A DNA stretch of 64,000 nt from Ligustrum vulgare. Taxonomy: Eukaryota; Streptophyta; Magnoliopsida; Lamiales; Oleaceae. Below the pieces are notes generated by a model. The model was not told the origin of the DNA, ran no database searches, and saw only the letters and a list, made by a program, of their open reading frames with translations. The first letter of the stretch is position 1. Each line of letters starts with the position of its first letter. A program made the translations under genes and the position numbers. Below, in pieces: positions 1 to 11,746 of the stretch. The stretch lies in assembly GCA_963555705.1 (NCBI GenBank), contig OY743190.1, positions 11,817,501 to 11,881,500 of the forward strand, in the 5' to 3' direction.

Positions 1-596
1 GAAGAATTGCCGGAAGCTCTAATCAACTGGTGCTATTTTGATTATATTCTTACATGGTTCTGTAAGTATGGATTTTCTTTAGACGGTCTCTTATTTAAGT
101 CTGGATGTAAGTCATGTAACGGTGATTACCATTTTTTTCATATACAATGATCCATTGAGTTAATTGATTATTCACTGGTTGTTGAAAATGACAAACAATA
201 CTTTTTGCAATAAGGAGAAGTCTTTAATCAATTTCATTTCACAAGAAAAATAGAAAAAATGAATAAGAATAAAGACTCTGGATGAATTGACTGGAATGAT
301 AATTGGATTGTATACTGGGTTATGCTATTTATTTTCTCTCAATAGGGGAAGCCAAGGTTTTGTAAGTTTCTGGAAATAGAAAAAATAAATTTGAATTTAA
401 GTCTCTTTGTCAATATGTAGTGCCTCTGATTATGAAATATGACGGTTTTCCAGCAACAGCATTGGTAATGTAACACCTTCTGTTGGTTTTTCGATTTTTT
501 TTGGTATGGGTTGGATTTAAGAGCAAAAACTCACATGAAGTTATCAATGTGATTCTGGAAGGGCTAAGGAGGTTATTTTTTATATGCATTTGTCAG
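1..596. other. Left edge, probably intron of the ALIS gene
   Basis: No exon of the ALIS gene could be found here. The first visible ALIS exon opens in the middle of a codon, so the start codon and about 25-35 N-terminal residues lie upstream, and this stretch is most simply intron. A reading frame is open for the first 150 bases but resembles nothing I know. Confidence 0.4.
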
Positions 597-2891
597 ATTC
601 GAGGTTTACACAACAGGAACTTCCTGCATGCAAGCCTATTCTTACACCTAAATGGGTAAATTTTCCAAGTTTTTTGATAATTCTATTGCCTTTCTGATTA
701 GTCATTGACATTTAGAAAAATTATTTGTCCAGTAATTACTCCCTCTGAGCACTCTTTCCTGTGCAGGTGATTTTTACATTCTTGCTTGTCAGTCTCCTCT
801 TTATTCCCATTGGACTTGTCTCCCTCTCTGCTTCTCGGAATGTATTCTCGGACTCCACTACTGTGACTCCTTTTCTTGTTTCCTTTAGTCCTTTGCTGAC
901 TGAAAATTATCTTTATTTTCATCAGGTTGTCGAAATTATTGATCAGTATGAGACTGATTGCATTCCTGCAGATTCTAGAAATGAAAAAGTTGGGTTTATA
1001 CAGAGCTCCAGAGATAAAACCTGTAATAGAACACTGACTGTGAGTCCCCTGTCATCTGCTACTGATTTTGTTCACGACTTTACATCGTATTCTGTAGGAA
1101 AATCTATTGATTGAGGTTTCCTCAATGGATTATTCAATGCCAGGTTCCAAAGCGTATGAAGCAGCCAATTTATGTGTATTATCAGCTTGACAATTTTTAC
1201 CAGAATCATCGCAGGTACTTATGATGGAGCCACTGTCTTGTGTACTAATATATGACCTGTTTCCCATAGATGAAGTATTTTTAACTGGCTCTTCTCACAT
1301 GGAAAATTGTGAGTGGTTGTGAATAGAGACATGGGTAATAAGCTATACAATTTATATCCAATGAAGATGGATAATAAGTGGTGAAAGGTTGGGCACTCCA
1401 CGGTTCTATATATTTACCAAAAGAGAGGGATGTGCAAATTTTTATTTAAAAAAAAAAAAAAAAATTCAGCATAACTTGTAGTTCGGTTGATTATGACTTC
1501 CATAGTTTTTTCTGATTAAAATCTTTTGTGTTCTCTATAGAATAAATACTATTAGTATCTTGTGCTTTATTTCTTATTTTAAAATTGTGCAAGTGGGATT
1601 TATGCCCTTTAGGTATGTGAAGAGCCGAAATGATCAGCAGTTGAGAAGCCCAGGAAATGAGGGTGACACAAGTGCTTGTAAGCCCGAAGATACTACTGGA
1701 AATGGGATGCCAATCGTTCCTTGTGGTCTTATAGCATGGAGTCTCTTCAATGACACTTATGACTTCAGCCACAACAACCGTCACTTGTCCATAAACAAGA
1801 GAGGTATCTCATGGAAGAGTGACAGGGATCACAAGTTTGGCAAAAATGTCTACCCCAAAAACTTTCAGAATAATCCTCTTGTTGGTGGTGCGCGGCTTAA
1901 TGCATCGAAACCAGTAAGCCTCTAGCAATGTTTAATCACATCACAAGACTAAAAAGTGAGATTTTTTCTTAAATATTATCACTTCTGTGCATACCATTTG
2001 CTATTGCTCATAATATATTAAGCCCCTTTTCGATCCTCATTTTTCTCCAAATTCATTTTCAACCACACATTCTCTCAATAAAATAATTTACACGTAAATC
2101 CAAAACTTTTTTCTACTTCTTAACCAGTCTCCAAAAAAACCACTATTACAAAATACATTCTTAATGAAAAATGGGGTTCAATCACGCCAATAGACTTTTG
2201 TGATAATATAATAAATCTACATTAATATTGAAAAAATATAAATCACTATTCCAAAATATAGTCTCAAACAGGGGCTTAATTCCAAACCTTAAAATTTTGT
2301 GTTTAAGCTGAATACTCTAAAGTCTAAACTGATAAAAGTTGAAGCAATACGCTGAAAAAATTGTTCATTCATCCACTTATGAATATGTTTCTTGTAACAG
2401 TTGAGTGAGCAGGAGGACCTTATCGTTTGGATGCGAACTGCAGCTCTTCCAACTTTCAGAAAACTGTACGGTAAAATAGAAGTGGATCTTCAATCTGGCG
2501 ATGTCGTTACCGTGACAATACAAAACTATTATAATACATACAGCTTTAATGGCAAGAAAAAACTTGTTCTCTCTACCACCAGCTGGCTTGGAGGAAAGAA
2601 TGACTTCCTTGGAATCGCGTATCTTTCCGTGGGTGGCTTGTGCTTCTTTTTGGCCTTGGTTTTCATAGTTATTCATATTGTTAAACCGAGGTATGATTTT
2701 CTGCCAACTGTGTTTTCCCTGCTATAATTTTTTGCTTTTGCATTCAGAAAATGAGGATTACCCTGTTGATCTAGTAATAAAGCTATTTTGTTTTGGAATA
2801 TTTAAATATACCATTTATATGTATTTTCTGTCTCAGGCAACTCGGAGATCCATCTTATTTGTCGTGGAACAGGAATCCCGGAGTTCACTAA
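597..2891 (+). CDS. ALA-interacting subunit (CDC50/LEM3 family), 5' partial
   Basis: Beta subunit of P4-ATPase phospholipid flippases, needed for exit of the flippase from the ER and for its activity. Exons read from splice sites and phase: 597-655, 767-841, 926-1039, 1144-1214, 1613-1913, 2401-2690, 2837-2891. Every junction is GT-AG and keeps frame, giving 320 residues plus a partial first codon. The family is about 350 residues, so only the N-terminus is missing. Visible family marks: [11 protein letters not shown] before the first membrane segment (767-841), the extracellular block [18 protein letters not shown] across exons 4-5, [12 protein letters not shown], a second membrane segment near the end of exon 6, and the C-terminus [13 protein letters not shown]. 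No stop or frameshift is seen, so the gene looks intact. Intron 5 carries a MITE. Confidence 0.95.
2021..2276. mobile_element. MITE in ALIS intron 5
   Basis: A 256-bp segment begins AGCCCCTTTTCGATCC and ends with the inverted counterpart (GGGGCT). TTA stands on the left and TTA or TAA on the right, so the target duplication is TA or TTA, as in Tourist/PIF or mariner-type MITEs. The same terminal motif occurs in a second copy at 30359-30542. It lies inside an intron and does not touch a splice site. Confidence 0.65.
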
Positions 2892-3111
2892 GCTTGCTCG
2901 TGAACGATGTTCAGGTGGCTCCTGTACTTCTAAAAGCTGTGAATATATAATTGTCGTTCTCAAAGATGTATATATATGAACCTCTGTTGCTAGTGTTTTA
3001 AACTTTTAGATAAGAATTTTGGATCCTTCTCTTCTTCAAGCGTGCATGGGAACCTATGTTACTATTATTTCAGTTGTAAATTTTTAGTTATCATAGTAGC
3101 ATGAAGAACTA

Positions 3112-3665
3112 AGGCTGTGTTTGATTAAAAAGATGGAAAATAAATGGTAAGAAAATATTTTCTAGGAATTAATTTGGCTGGAAATTATTTTCTTGAAAAA
3201 TATCAATTGGAAGTGTTTGATTAAATTAATTTTTCAGGTGAAAAAGTGGGAGATTTTCTTAATTTTGTTGTTTGGTTGACATTATTTTTCGTGGCAAATA
3301 AATCAAAATTTAACTATTTTAATAAAAAAAAATTTATTATTATTTTTTAAATTTTTCATTCATTTGTACTTGATAATAATAATGCTAATTTTTTGGGAAA
3401 AAAAAATAAGTCAATTAACAATAACAAAAGTGATCAAACGTGATGCAAAAGACTTTTCCACTTGAGGTGGAAAATGTTTTCTTATCAAATAGGCAATAAA
3501 ATATTTTCAAGGCAAATGATGTAATTGTGTATTAAATGGTTGTACTTAAAAAAATATTTTTCAAGGTAAATTTTTTCAATTAAATACCAAACAAATGGAA
3601 AAGGTGAAAAATATTTTTCATTATTTTACATTTTCCAAGCAAATCAACTCGTATCAAACTAAGCC
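3112..3665. mobile_element. MITE, about 550 bp, imperfect terminal inverted repeats
   Basis: Left end AGGCTGTGTTTGAT and right end ATCAAACTAAGCCT are inverted copies with two mismatches. The inverted similarity continues inward (TGGAAAAT... and GAAAATATTTT on both sides) for about 50 bases. There is no coding capacity. I could not settle the target duplication, so the superfamily (hAT-like by the terminus) is uncertain. Confidence 0.6.
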
Positions 3666-4286
3666 TAAGTATTTTTAAGAACATGTTTTGGCCCATCCTG
3701 AAAGAAGCAAACATTTGAAGTTGAGGAGGTGACTTTTTACTACAATTCAAATCAGGGCTGGACAAAATTTTCGGACCAAGAACCGAATAAGAACCTAAGC
3801 TCACTAATTTCTTAAATTTTTTATTTTTTCATATTGAATAAAATTATTATTTTAATTTTTTTCTACATAAATTTGACAATAACACTAATGAAGTGATTTA
3901 TTTAAGTGCCCAGGTTCAAACTATTTTTTCTCATGAAATGATTATAGGCTTTTTATAATCAATACAAATGATGACATTGTTCCAACTTCCAACAATGGAG
4001 CTAGTGGAAGTAAAATCAATGTGTTAATGTAGATTTGAAGGCTTGAAGTAGTGGAATCAATGTGATGGACGAATCGAATGCAATCGAATTCGATTCAATT
4101 CCATAATTACATTTGGACCCAATAATTCTTTTTATTAAATGCTCTTAAATATTGGTTCAATTCGATTCTAAAGAGAATCGAATTGGATCATGTCCGTCCT
4201 AATTCAAATACACAAAAAGGTAAATTTAAAAGAAATGCAAACATGTTTGGGACAAAAAGTAACTTTGCTTATTTCTTGAGGTACGT
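3666..4286. other. AT-rich spacer without a recognised feature
   Basis: Short GATTCGATTC-like repeats occur near 4080-4180. I see no gene, RNA or complete transposon here. Confidence 0.5.
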
Positions 4287-4295
4287 AGTTGGGAC

Positions 4296-4813
4296 TATGA
4301 TTGTCAAGATCGCGATCTGGAAAATAGGATCCTATGATCTTGTATGTAAAATTGAATCAGACAGTGTACATAATTGTCTTTGATAGGATCGACATGAGAT
4401 CGTACATGATCTTACAAGACCACGATCATGTATGATTCATATATTTTTACTTGAATTTGGCTGAATTTCATTTTTCACTAAAATCCATTCTTTAACAAAA
4501 AAAATTAAAATGGGACGTGTTCTATTTTTCTGTAATCCAAAGCAAAATAAAAAAACAAATAAAAATAAAAAAGAGGAAAATGACAAACTATTAATATTTT
4601 AGAAAGAAATTTGAAAATTCTTGAAGATGATGACGTTATTGGAGGAAGCAATGATATTGATAATGAGCTTGGAGTACACAACAGAAAAGCGTTGTTTTGG
4701 ATTGTTTATTGAGAAGATGAAAAATTGGATTTAGTTTGTATTATTTTTTAAGTTTGATCCGATCCACAAGCTCCTCCGTCGATACGATCAAAAAATACGA
4801 TCATGACAACCTT
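4296..4813. mobile_element. Mutator-type MITE with 9-10 bp target duplication
   Basis: The direct repeat TAGTTGGGAC flanks the element (about 4286-4295 and 4813-4822). Just inside it are inverted ends: ATGATTGTCAAGATCG on the left and the reverse complement of CGATCATGACAACCTT on the right, with three mismatches. A 9-bp duplication with such ends fits Mutator-like elements. The interior is rich in GATC motifs and has no credible reading frame. Confidence 0.7.
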
Positions 4814-4822
4814 AGTTGGGAC

Positions 4823-5317
4823 ATATATAACAATAATTTAAGAGATTCGTTAGTCATGTTTGAATTTATTGATTTAGCTTTAGATTTTAATTTATTGTTT
4901 TTAAATAATATTTATTATTTGATAATGTTAGTAGTAATATAATTTGTAATATATTTTTAATTAATTTTAAAAAAAATAAGGAAAGAAAAAAACATTGTTT
5001 ATTATGATTTGTGACGAGTTCATAAACTAATTTGAAAATCGAGCAATTTCGTTCGAAATTGTAAAATAAAAAAAATTCGCCAATCCTAGACAACCCACAT
5101 GTTTTGTTAAGCAAGTCTTAAGAGAATATTCAATTTCAATCACTTGAAGATTTCTTAAAAAAATAAATAATTCTATGTAGACATTTTAAATTGATATTTT
5201 TAAGTGGCATTTTGACATGTGGACATGGTGAACATACATTAGATGGTGTAAATAGCCACCTAACTACTTATTTTTTCACACCCAATGTATGTATCATGTC
5301 ACAATGTTACTTAAAAA
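4823..5317. other. AT-rich spacer, nothing recognised
   Basis: No gene-like coding potential or complete repeat could be supported between the MITE and the copia element. Confidence 0.5.
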
Positions 5318-5322
5318 TATCA

Positions 5323-5782
5323 TGTTAGAAAATTTTATTACAGATAATAATTTATCTATAATCGAAATAATCATCATGTTGGAATTATCAAGAATTAAAT
5401 AACTTAAGCGGAAGCGTACCTTAATCAAACGTGATTCACGATAAACGATTCGGCGGTGCTTGGATCATCTAAATCGATACGTAGTCCTTATTTTCTCTCT
5501 GATGATGGGATGTCAGACAAGATGAACAGTACGTAGGATTCAGGGACCATAACCGACTTTATAAACTGAATTACCAATTAACCTAATCCGGCCCATCATG
5601 AATTAGGTAATGGTCTGGTATCTACAGATAAAAGCCCATACATTATTTTAGATGCATTTAAGTCCGATATATATAAAATCCTTATTAGATCACTTTAAAT
5701 GGGCTTAACCAAAATTGATAACATTTTATTCAATACACAATAATTCACATATAAGCCCACACGATTGATTAAAATCCTTACA
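5323..5782 (-). repeat. LTR of copia element 1 (3' LTR in element sense)
   Basis: 460 bp, starting TGTTAGAAAATTTTATTAC and ending AAAATCCTTACA on the + strand. It is preceded by target site TATCA and matches 11282-11741 over its full length. Confidence 0.93.
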
Positions 5783-5793
5783 ATCTCCCACTT
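5783..5793 (-). promoter_or_regulatory. Polypurine tract of copia element 1
   Basis: Read on the - strand this is AAGTGGGAGAT directly abutting the LTR start TGTAAGG, the usual plus-strand primer position of plant copia elements. Confidence 0.85.
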
Positions 5794-6229
5794 GGGCTAT
5801 ATGTGTAACCTTACAATTGTATATCAATCATAACCTTTTGAGTACTCAGAATTTTGCTATCATTACTGAATGCATCCCCAAACAATTCGGTCCATCAATT
5901 ATATCAACATAGGATCAAAGCGGCTTTCGCTACATTAATCGTAACTAAACCTTCAATGGTCACGTATATCGACATAATTGAATGACATGGATCAAGTATG
6001 GATGTGTAGCATGGAAATTACATGTAATGTGATCTTCAACATGCCTATTTCCAACCGGTCCAACTTTAGTGAGATCATCCTTAAACAAGTTCAGAGATAA
6101 TAAACCTGAAACCTCACAGCTGTAAATAACTTTAACTTTAAACTGTATCCAAAAGGACAGTAAATGTGTTTAATGCACCCAAAATACAAACTCCCACCGA
6201 AACCGAATATCCTTAAGAAATACAACACC

Positions 6230-8716
6230 CATATGAGTAATGTACTCATGAAAGACCTTGGGTTGTAATACTTTAGTAAGCGGATCCGCAATTATGGAGT
6301 TTGTCCCAATGTGCTCTTATTGACACATGTCCGCTCTGAACTGTATCCTTCACAACCAGGAACTTATGTCAATGTATTTTGACTTAGTTGAGCTCCTGTT
6401 GTTACTGGAATATAAATCTGCTAAGTTATTGTCACAATATAACTTTAGTGGTCTTTCTTTACCGTACAGAATACGCAGCCCAGTGACAAAATTTCACGGC
6501 TATATTCCATAATTAGATGCACCCAAAATTGCTACAACTGTGCTGCCAAGTGAAAGAAGCTAAAGTGTCTGTTAAGCACTCCATTCGGAAATAGCTCCTC
6601 CAACCAGCAGATAAATGTAGCCTTATGTGGATCTTTTACTTTCTTGGCATCTAGTAAAAATCGGAATCATAACACCATATGATCTCCAACTGATCTGATT
6701 TTCTGTATGCGAGCATGTAATCTTTTGTTCTCTTTAAATACCTTATAACTCATGTTTGACTGCTTTCCAAATGACCCATCCCAGGGTTACTTAAATATCT
6801 CCTTAGTATCCCAATAATATATGCAATATCCGAACGCATACAAATTTGAGTATATATCAGATTCCCTATAGCTTAACTATATGGGAACCTCTGCATTTCT
6901 TTAACTTCAAGATAACTTTTCGGGCATTAGTTGAGACTAAATTGTCTCCCTTAACGATAGGGGTGTCCCCTGATTTACTGTCTTGCATGCCAAACCTCTT
7001 AAGCACTTTATCGATATAGCCCTTTGTGACAATTCAAGAATACCCCGAGAACAATCCCGATGTATCTGAATTCCTAATACAAAAGAGACGTCACCAAGAT
7101 TTTTAATCTCAAAATTCCTTGACAAAAATCTCATAATTTTATGTGACATACCTATATCATTAGTGGCAAGCAATAATCAACATATAAAACCAGGACAATA
7201 TACTTACTCCCACTGAACTTGTAATACAAACAACCATCAACAACATTAATGTCAAGACCAAATGAGATAATTACTTGATGAAATTTGTATTACCCTTAAC
7301 GGGAAGCTGGCTTGAGTACATAAATGGATTTCTTTAATTTGCAAACCATATCGTCCCATCAATGTCACCATTGAGAAATGCTACCTTAGTATCCATTTGA
7401 TGTAACTCGAGGTCAAAATGTGCAACAACCTGACTTTCCTGAAAGAGTCTTTCATTGAAACCGAAGAGAAGGTCTCTTTACAATCAATGCCATCATTTTG
7501 TGTAAAGCCCTTAGATACAAGACGAACCTTATATCTTTCCACATTACCTATCGAATCCCTCTTGGTTTAAAATTCTATTTAAGACCAATAGGCTTCGCAC
7601 CTTCTGGTAATAGGACAAGATCCAAACTTTATTGTCTTGCATATGCTTATACTCCTTATTTATGGCATCAATCCACTTTTGAGAGTTAGAACCCTGCATG
7701 ACCTGATGGAAATTGATTGAACAATCTTCCACCATTCCATTATTTTCCTTATGTTCTTGGAGAAATACTATTTAATTATCCGGAATAACATTTTTCCCTT
7801 TCTCTCGTGGATTTCCTTAATAGCTTTAGTTATTGAGGTTGTTGAGTTTGTACTTCTGAAATTTACCTTATTTAGGATGGGAGGTTCTTCAACATTGTCT
7901 AATTGAGGTTCCGAATATGCTTCTTGATCAATGACATGTATAGAAACTTGCACATTATCAAAAGCAATAGTAGGAATCAAAACCGATCCTTCCTCAACTT
8001 CTTCCTTAAAGACAATATCTCTAACCTTATTTCTCCCCCCCAAACTTAACATCCTCAAAAATGTTGCATTTCCCGTTTCAAAATTGACTTAAGTGTGGGA
8101 TAATAAAATTTATAGCCCCTTAAACGACTTTATTTTCTTTATTTGTTTTCTTGCCCTTATCTTTAGAGGTGTTTGCCAAGTAAAAAAAAAACTTTCAGTT
8201 CTGTCCTTCTTCAACTTTTCTTCCTCTTGCACACAAAATAGAATGAGCTCATTTAGAGTTCATTTCTCTCTTTGATAGTTACAACTGACCTTAAATTGAC
8301 TGAATTGTGCAAGAAGCTTGCACACTATGAAATGAGCTCATTGAGAGTCTATTTCTACTTTGACAGTTATAACTAACCTTAAATTAACTATATTGCGCAG
8401 GAAGCGATATCAATACCAAATGCACGAGCAAGTCATTAGAAGAGTCGAGTTTTAGTTCCTTAAGTTTTGAAGCAGTGTGAGACATCTACACGATGTACTC
8501 CCTTATTTTCCCATACTTTATTGAAATCAAGCTTTGCATAACCGTGCTTGTTTCAGCCTTATCGTTTTTCGCAAAACATTTCTTAATTTCGGTAAGGAAT
8601 TCATCGGCATCATTTACCTCCTTAGATACTATGCCATTAAAGGCTTCTAGAATGCCGCACTTAATGATCGTGAGACTCACGTAATTTAAGCAATCCCACT
8701 TCTCAAAGTTCCTCAT
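6230..8716 (-). pseudogene. Broken copia gag-pol (gag, RT, RNase H remnants)
   Basis: In element order: gag fragment 8716-8486 (UBN2-type, EFLTEIKKCFAKNDK); a post-integrase linker 8058-7768 (YSEPQLDN..PPILNKV); start of RT 7735-7544 (WIDAINKEYKHMQDNKVW); RT palm end 7173-6800 (LGIQIHRD, then CMRSDIAY); RNase H pieces 6720-6240 (DSDF; then CDNN; then DPLTK and the tail in shifted frames). Stops and frameshifts occur throughout. Only about 430 bp separate gag from the linker, so protease and the integrase core are deleted. It is not functional. Confidence 0.85.
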
Positions 8717-9044
8717 TTGATTAGATGAACTTTCATCCGTAAGAGGAGCAGGTTGCTCAATCCTTAGTACACGGTCTAGATCGATGCAGCCAACGAAAAG
8801 TTAATGTTCTTGTTTTGATCCTTGAAGTTTATTCCATAAATACAGGGATTAAATTTGAGCTTGTAGATATACTACTAGCAGAATTTGAAACCGAATAGAG
8901 AACACTTAAATAAAATTGCTCACATAAATACCTTATTATGCAAATCATACTTTCAAATAATGGTAGAGCCCATCACAAGATACCTAGCACAACATCAATA
9001 TTTAGTCTTTGGACAGAAATATTGACTTGTAAGTGGTACTCTTG

Positions 9045-9440
9045 GTGTAGTAATCAAATACTGACAGTAAGACATGTCAACCAACAAACCTTTCTTTGGA
9101 CCGATTTATTGATCACACGTAAAACCAAATAACCGTCACGTATTTATCACCACAAGTTCATGTGAAATTCGGGCCAAATATTGACCTTCCTTTGGGCCGA
9201 TCAATATCCGCATGAGATAACACACAAACACCTAATTTTCCCTTAGTGTAGTGATCAAACACTGGCAATAAGACATGTTAAACAATAAACCTTTCTTTGG
9301 ACCGATTTATTGGTCACATGTTAAACCAAATAATTGCCACGTGTTTATCACCACAGGTGCATGTGAAATTCGAGCCAAATACTGACCTTCCTTTGGGCCG
9401 ATCAATATCCGCAATGAACAACACACACACAAATACCTTC
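9045..9440. repeat. Two tandem copies of a 200-bp unit in the copia leader
   Basis: GTGTAGTAATC at 9045 and AGTGTAGTGATC at about 9246 start two copies of one unit with a period near 201 bp. Shared blocks include AACCTTTCTTTGGACCG, TTATCACCACA and CTTTGGGCCGATCAATATCC. Divergence is about 10% by eye. Confidence 0.8.
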
Positions 9441-9639
9441 TAATATTCAAAGTTAATTAATATCCACAAGAGAGGTTGCTTTGGCAACATGTTGCTTCAA
9501 CTAACTTACTTTCGAATATTATATCTCTCAAAAGATTCCGATGTACCAAGATTTGAAACTGAAATCCATTGATTTGCATCTATATTTGACTTTAGGATTT
9601 GAATTATAGAATTCAAAACTTTAGAATAAAGCAATCCTT

Positions 9640-10380
9640 AAGTTACGAGAGTCTAATTGCAATATTCTTAAACTTTTGGTGGCTAATTCTGTAAAATTTT
9701 AAGCTTGAAGGACTTAAATTATAATTTTCCCAAAACTTTATTGGCCAATTTTGAGAAATTCCAAACTTTAGGTCCCAATTTGAAACAAAACCAAACTTTA
9801 GAGGTCCAAAATATGAAAATCTCAATCTTTAAAAGTTGATTTTTGAAAATTTTCAAACTTTAGGAGCCAATTTAGCAAATTCCCAAACTTTAGGGACTTA
9901 ATTTTAAAAAAAAATTCAAACTTTAAGGACCAATTTTGAAAATTTCCAAACTTTAGTGACTGAATTAGAAAATTTTCAAACTTTAGGGACTGAAAATGAA
10001 AATTTTCAAACTTTAGAGGACTGAAATGAAAATTTTCAAACTTTAAGGACCAAATTAAAGAATTTCAGAACTTTAGATGCTGTATTAGAAAATTCTCAAA
10101 CTTTAGGGACTGAAAATGAAAATTTTCAAACTTTAAGGGACCAAATTAAAGAATTTTCAAGATTTAGGGACCAGTTTTGAAAATTCTCAAACATTAGGGA
10201 CTAAAATAAAAAATTCCATAACTTGAAAGGTCCTGACTTAACTAAATTATAACTTTAGGGGCTCAATTTACAAATTCCAGAACTTGAAATGCCAACTTAA
10301 ATGATTTCAAAACTGTAGGGGCTGGTTTTGTAAATTCAGAAGTCTGAAGGGCCAACTTAAAAGATTTTATAATCTTAGGG
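9640..10380. repeat. AAACTTTAGGGAC minisatellite in the copia leader
   Basis: A unit of about 30 bp (TTTTCAAACTTTAGGGAC plus a variable AATTTTGAAA stretch) recurs some 20 times with drift across about 700 bp of the untranslated leader of copia element 1. Confidence 0.8.
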
Positions 10381-10439
10381 TTTTAAATAATATTTAAAAC
10401 AAACCAGGAGGACCTAATATTAAATAAAGCCAAATTTCG

Positions 10440-10720
10440 TAATTGCAGACAAGCCCCACAGAACTTCAAATTTCCAGCCCAAGTCCCTTCCCCAAACACT
10501 GATTTCGCAGCTGCTAGGGTTTCATTAACCCTAACCGCCGCCCATTTATCCGGAGATGGCAGCGCCACTATCGGGGAAGTTTCATCCCCACCGAGCGGCG
10601 CCTGCTGACGCTGCTACTGCAGTCTCCTCCGTCGCTGCTCACAGCCTGCAACGCGGCTAAAATCCGCCGCTAGCAACGCGCAGCTCGCGGCGTTTCATCC
10701 CCAACCGGATCGATTTCAAC
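10440..10720 (+). other. GC-rich, gene-5'-end-like segment inside the copia leader
   Basis: The base composition jumps to GC-rich within an AT-rich element. On the + strand, antisense to the retroelement, it has telo-box-like motifs (AGGGTTT, ACCCTAA) and then ATG at 10556 opening a 34-codon frame (MAAPLSGKFHPHR...) ending at 10660. This looks like the 5' end of a host gene picked up by the element. I do not recognise the gene. Confidence 0.4.
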
Positions 10721-11266
10721 ATCCAAACAACCAATACCACAATACACAAAAATCCCCAATGATTTACAAATTCACAGACGAAAATTTGAGCAGAGTTTTT
10801 ACAATCCATACCCAACTCAAGAAATCATATTTCAACCAACCAAGATTCGAAATATTCATCTGTTGATTGCGAAAATGGAAGTCCAAATTCGGAAAACACA
10901 AACATGCACAGAAAAGATCGATTTGTTGAAACCCAAAACATATATCACCCTTCAAATTCGAAGTTCTGACTTCGCATATACACATACATACTGTACATAC
11001 AATTCGAAAAATCAATTTGGCAATCAGAGTTAAGCATATCAATTCGATTTATTCAAATTTCATCACCCAAAATCGGATTCCATAAAATCGCATGACCAGA
11101 TTGGATAGAAAATTTCTATAGAAGCCATACTTTAATCCAAATCAAATTATAATCCATATATATATACACGTATAGGCACAATTTGTATACAACCAAAATC
11201 ATGGCAGTGTACGTGATTGTTCCAAATTCACAAGATTAAACACATCTGATAATCAACACGATGATT

Positions 11267-11279
11267 GTCTCCGATACCA
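11267..11279 (-). promoter_or_regulatory. Primer binding site of copia element 1
   Basis: On the - strand TGGTATCGGAGAC lies two bases from the LTR end. It is a two-base variant of the usual initiator-Met tRNA site TGGTATCAGAGCC. Confidence 0.8.
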
Positions 11280-11281
11280 CT

Positions 11282-11741
11282 TGTTAGAAAATTTTATTAC
11301 AGATAATAATTTATCTATAATCGAAATAATCATCATGTTGGAATTATCAAGAATTAAATAACTTAAGCGGAAGCGTACCTTAATCAAACGTGATTCACGA
11401 TAAACGATTCGGCGGTGCTTGGATCATCTAAATTGATACGTAATCCTTATTTTCTCTCTGATGATGGGATGTCAGACAAGATGAACAGTACGTAGGATTC
11501 AGGGACCATAACCGACTTTATAAACTGAATTGGCAATTAACCTAATCCGACCCATCATGAATTAGGTAATGGCCTGGTATCTACACATAAAAGCCCATAC
11601 ATTATTTTAGATGCATTTAAACCCGATATATATAAAATCCTTATTAGATCACTTTAAATGTGCTTAACCAAAATTGATAGCCTTTTATTCAATACACAAT
11701 AATTCACATATAAGCCCACACGATTGATTAAAATCCTTACA
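11282..11741 (-). repeat. LTR of copia element 1 (5' LTR in element sense)
   Basis: 460 bp, same ends as the left copy; followed by the target duplication TATCA at 11742-11746. About 12 substitutions and no obvious indel relative to the left LTR. Confidence 0.93.
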
Positions 11742-11746
11742 TATCA

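Larger units (their letters stand above)
5323..11741 (-). mobile_element. Ty1/copia LTR retrotransposon, degenerate, - strand
   Basis: A structurally complete 6.4-kb insertion: two 460-bp LTRs in direct orientation, ends TG...CA, and the 5-bp target duplication TATCA at 5318-5322 and 11742-11746. The polypurine tract next to the left LTR and the primer binding site next to the right LTR show that transcription runs on the - strand. Only gag, part of RT and RNase H remain, all broken; the integrase core is missing. About 12 differences between the LTRs (roughly 97% identity) suggest an insertion around a million years old if usual plant rates apply (inference). The leader carries a minisatellite and a GC-rich segment that looks captured. 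Confidence 0.93.

Noticed and set aside
1..150. Open frame at the left edge
   Set aside because: Could be an exon of an upstream gene, but nothing in it is recognisable and the end is not a clear splice site.
4183..4383. 66-codon frame upstream of and inside the GATC-rich MITE
   Set aside because: Crosses a MITE boundary and has no family features.
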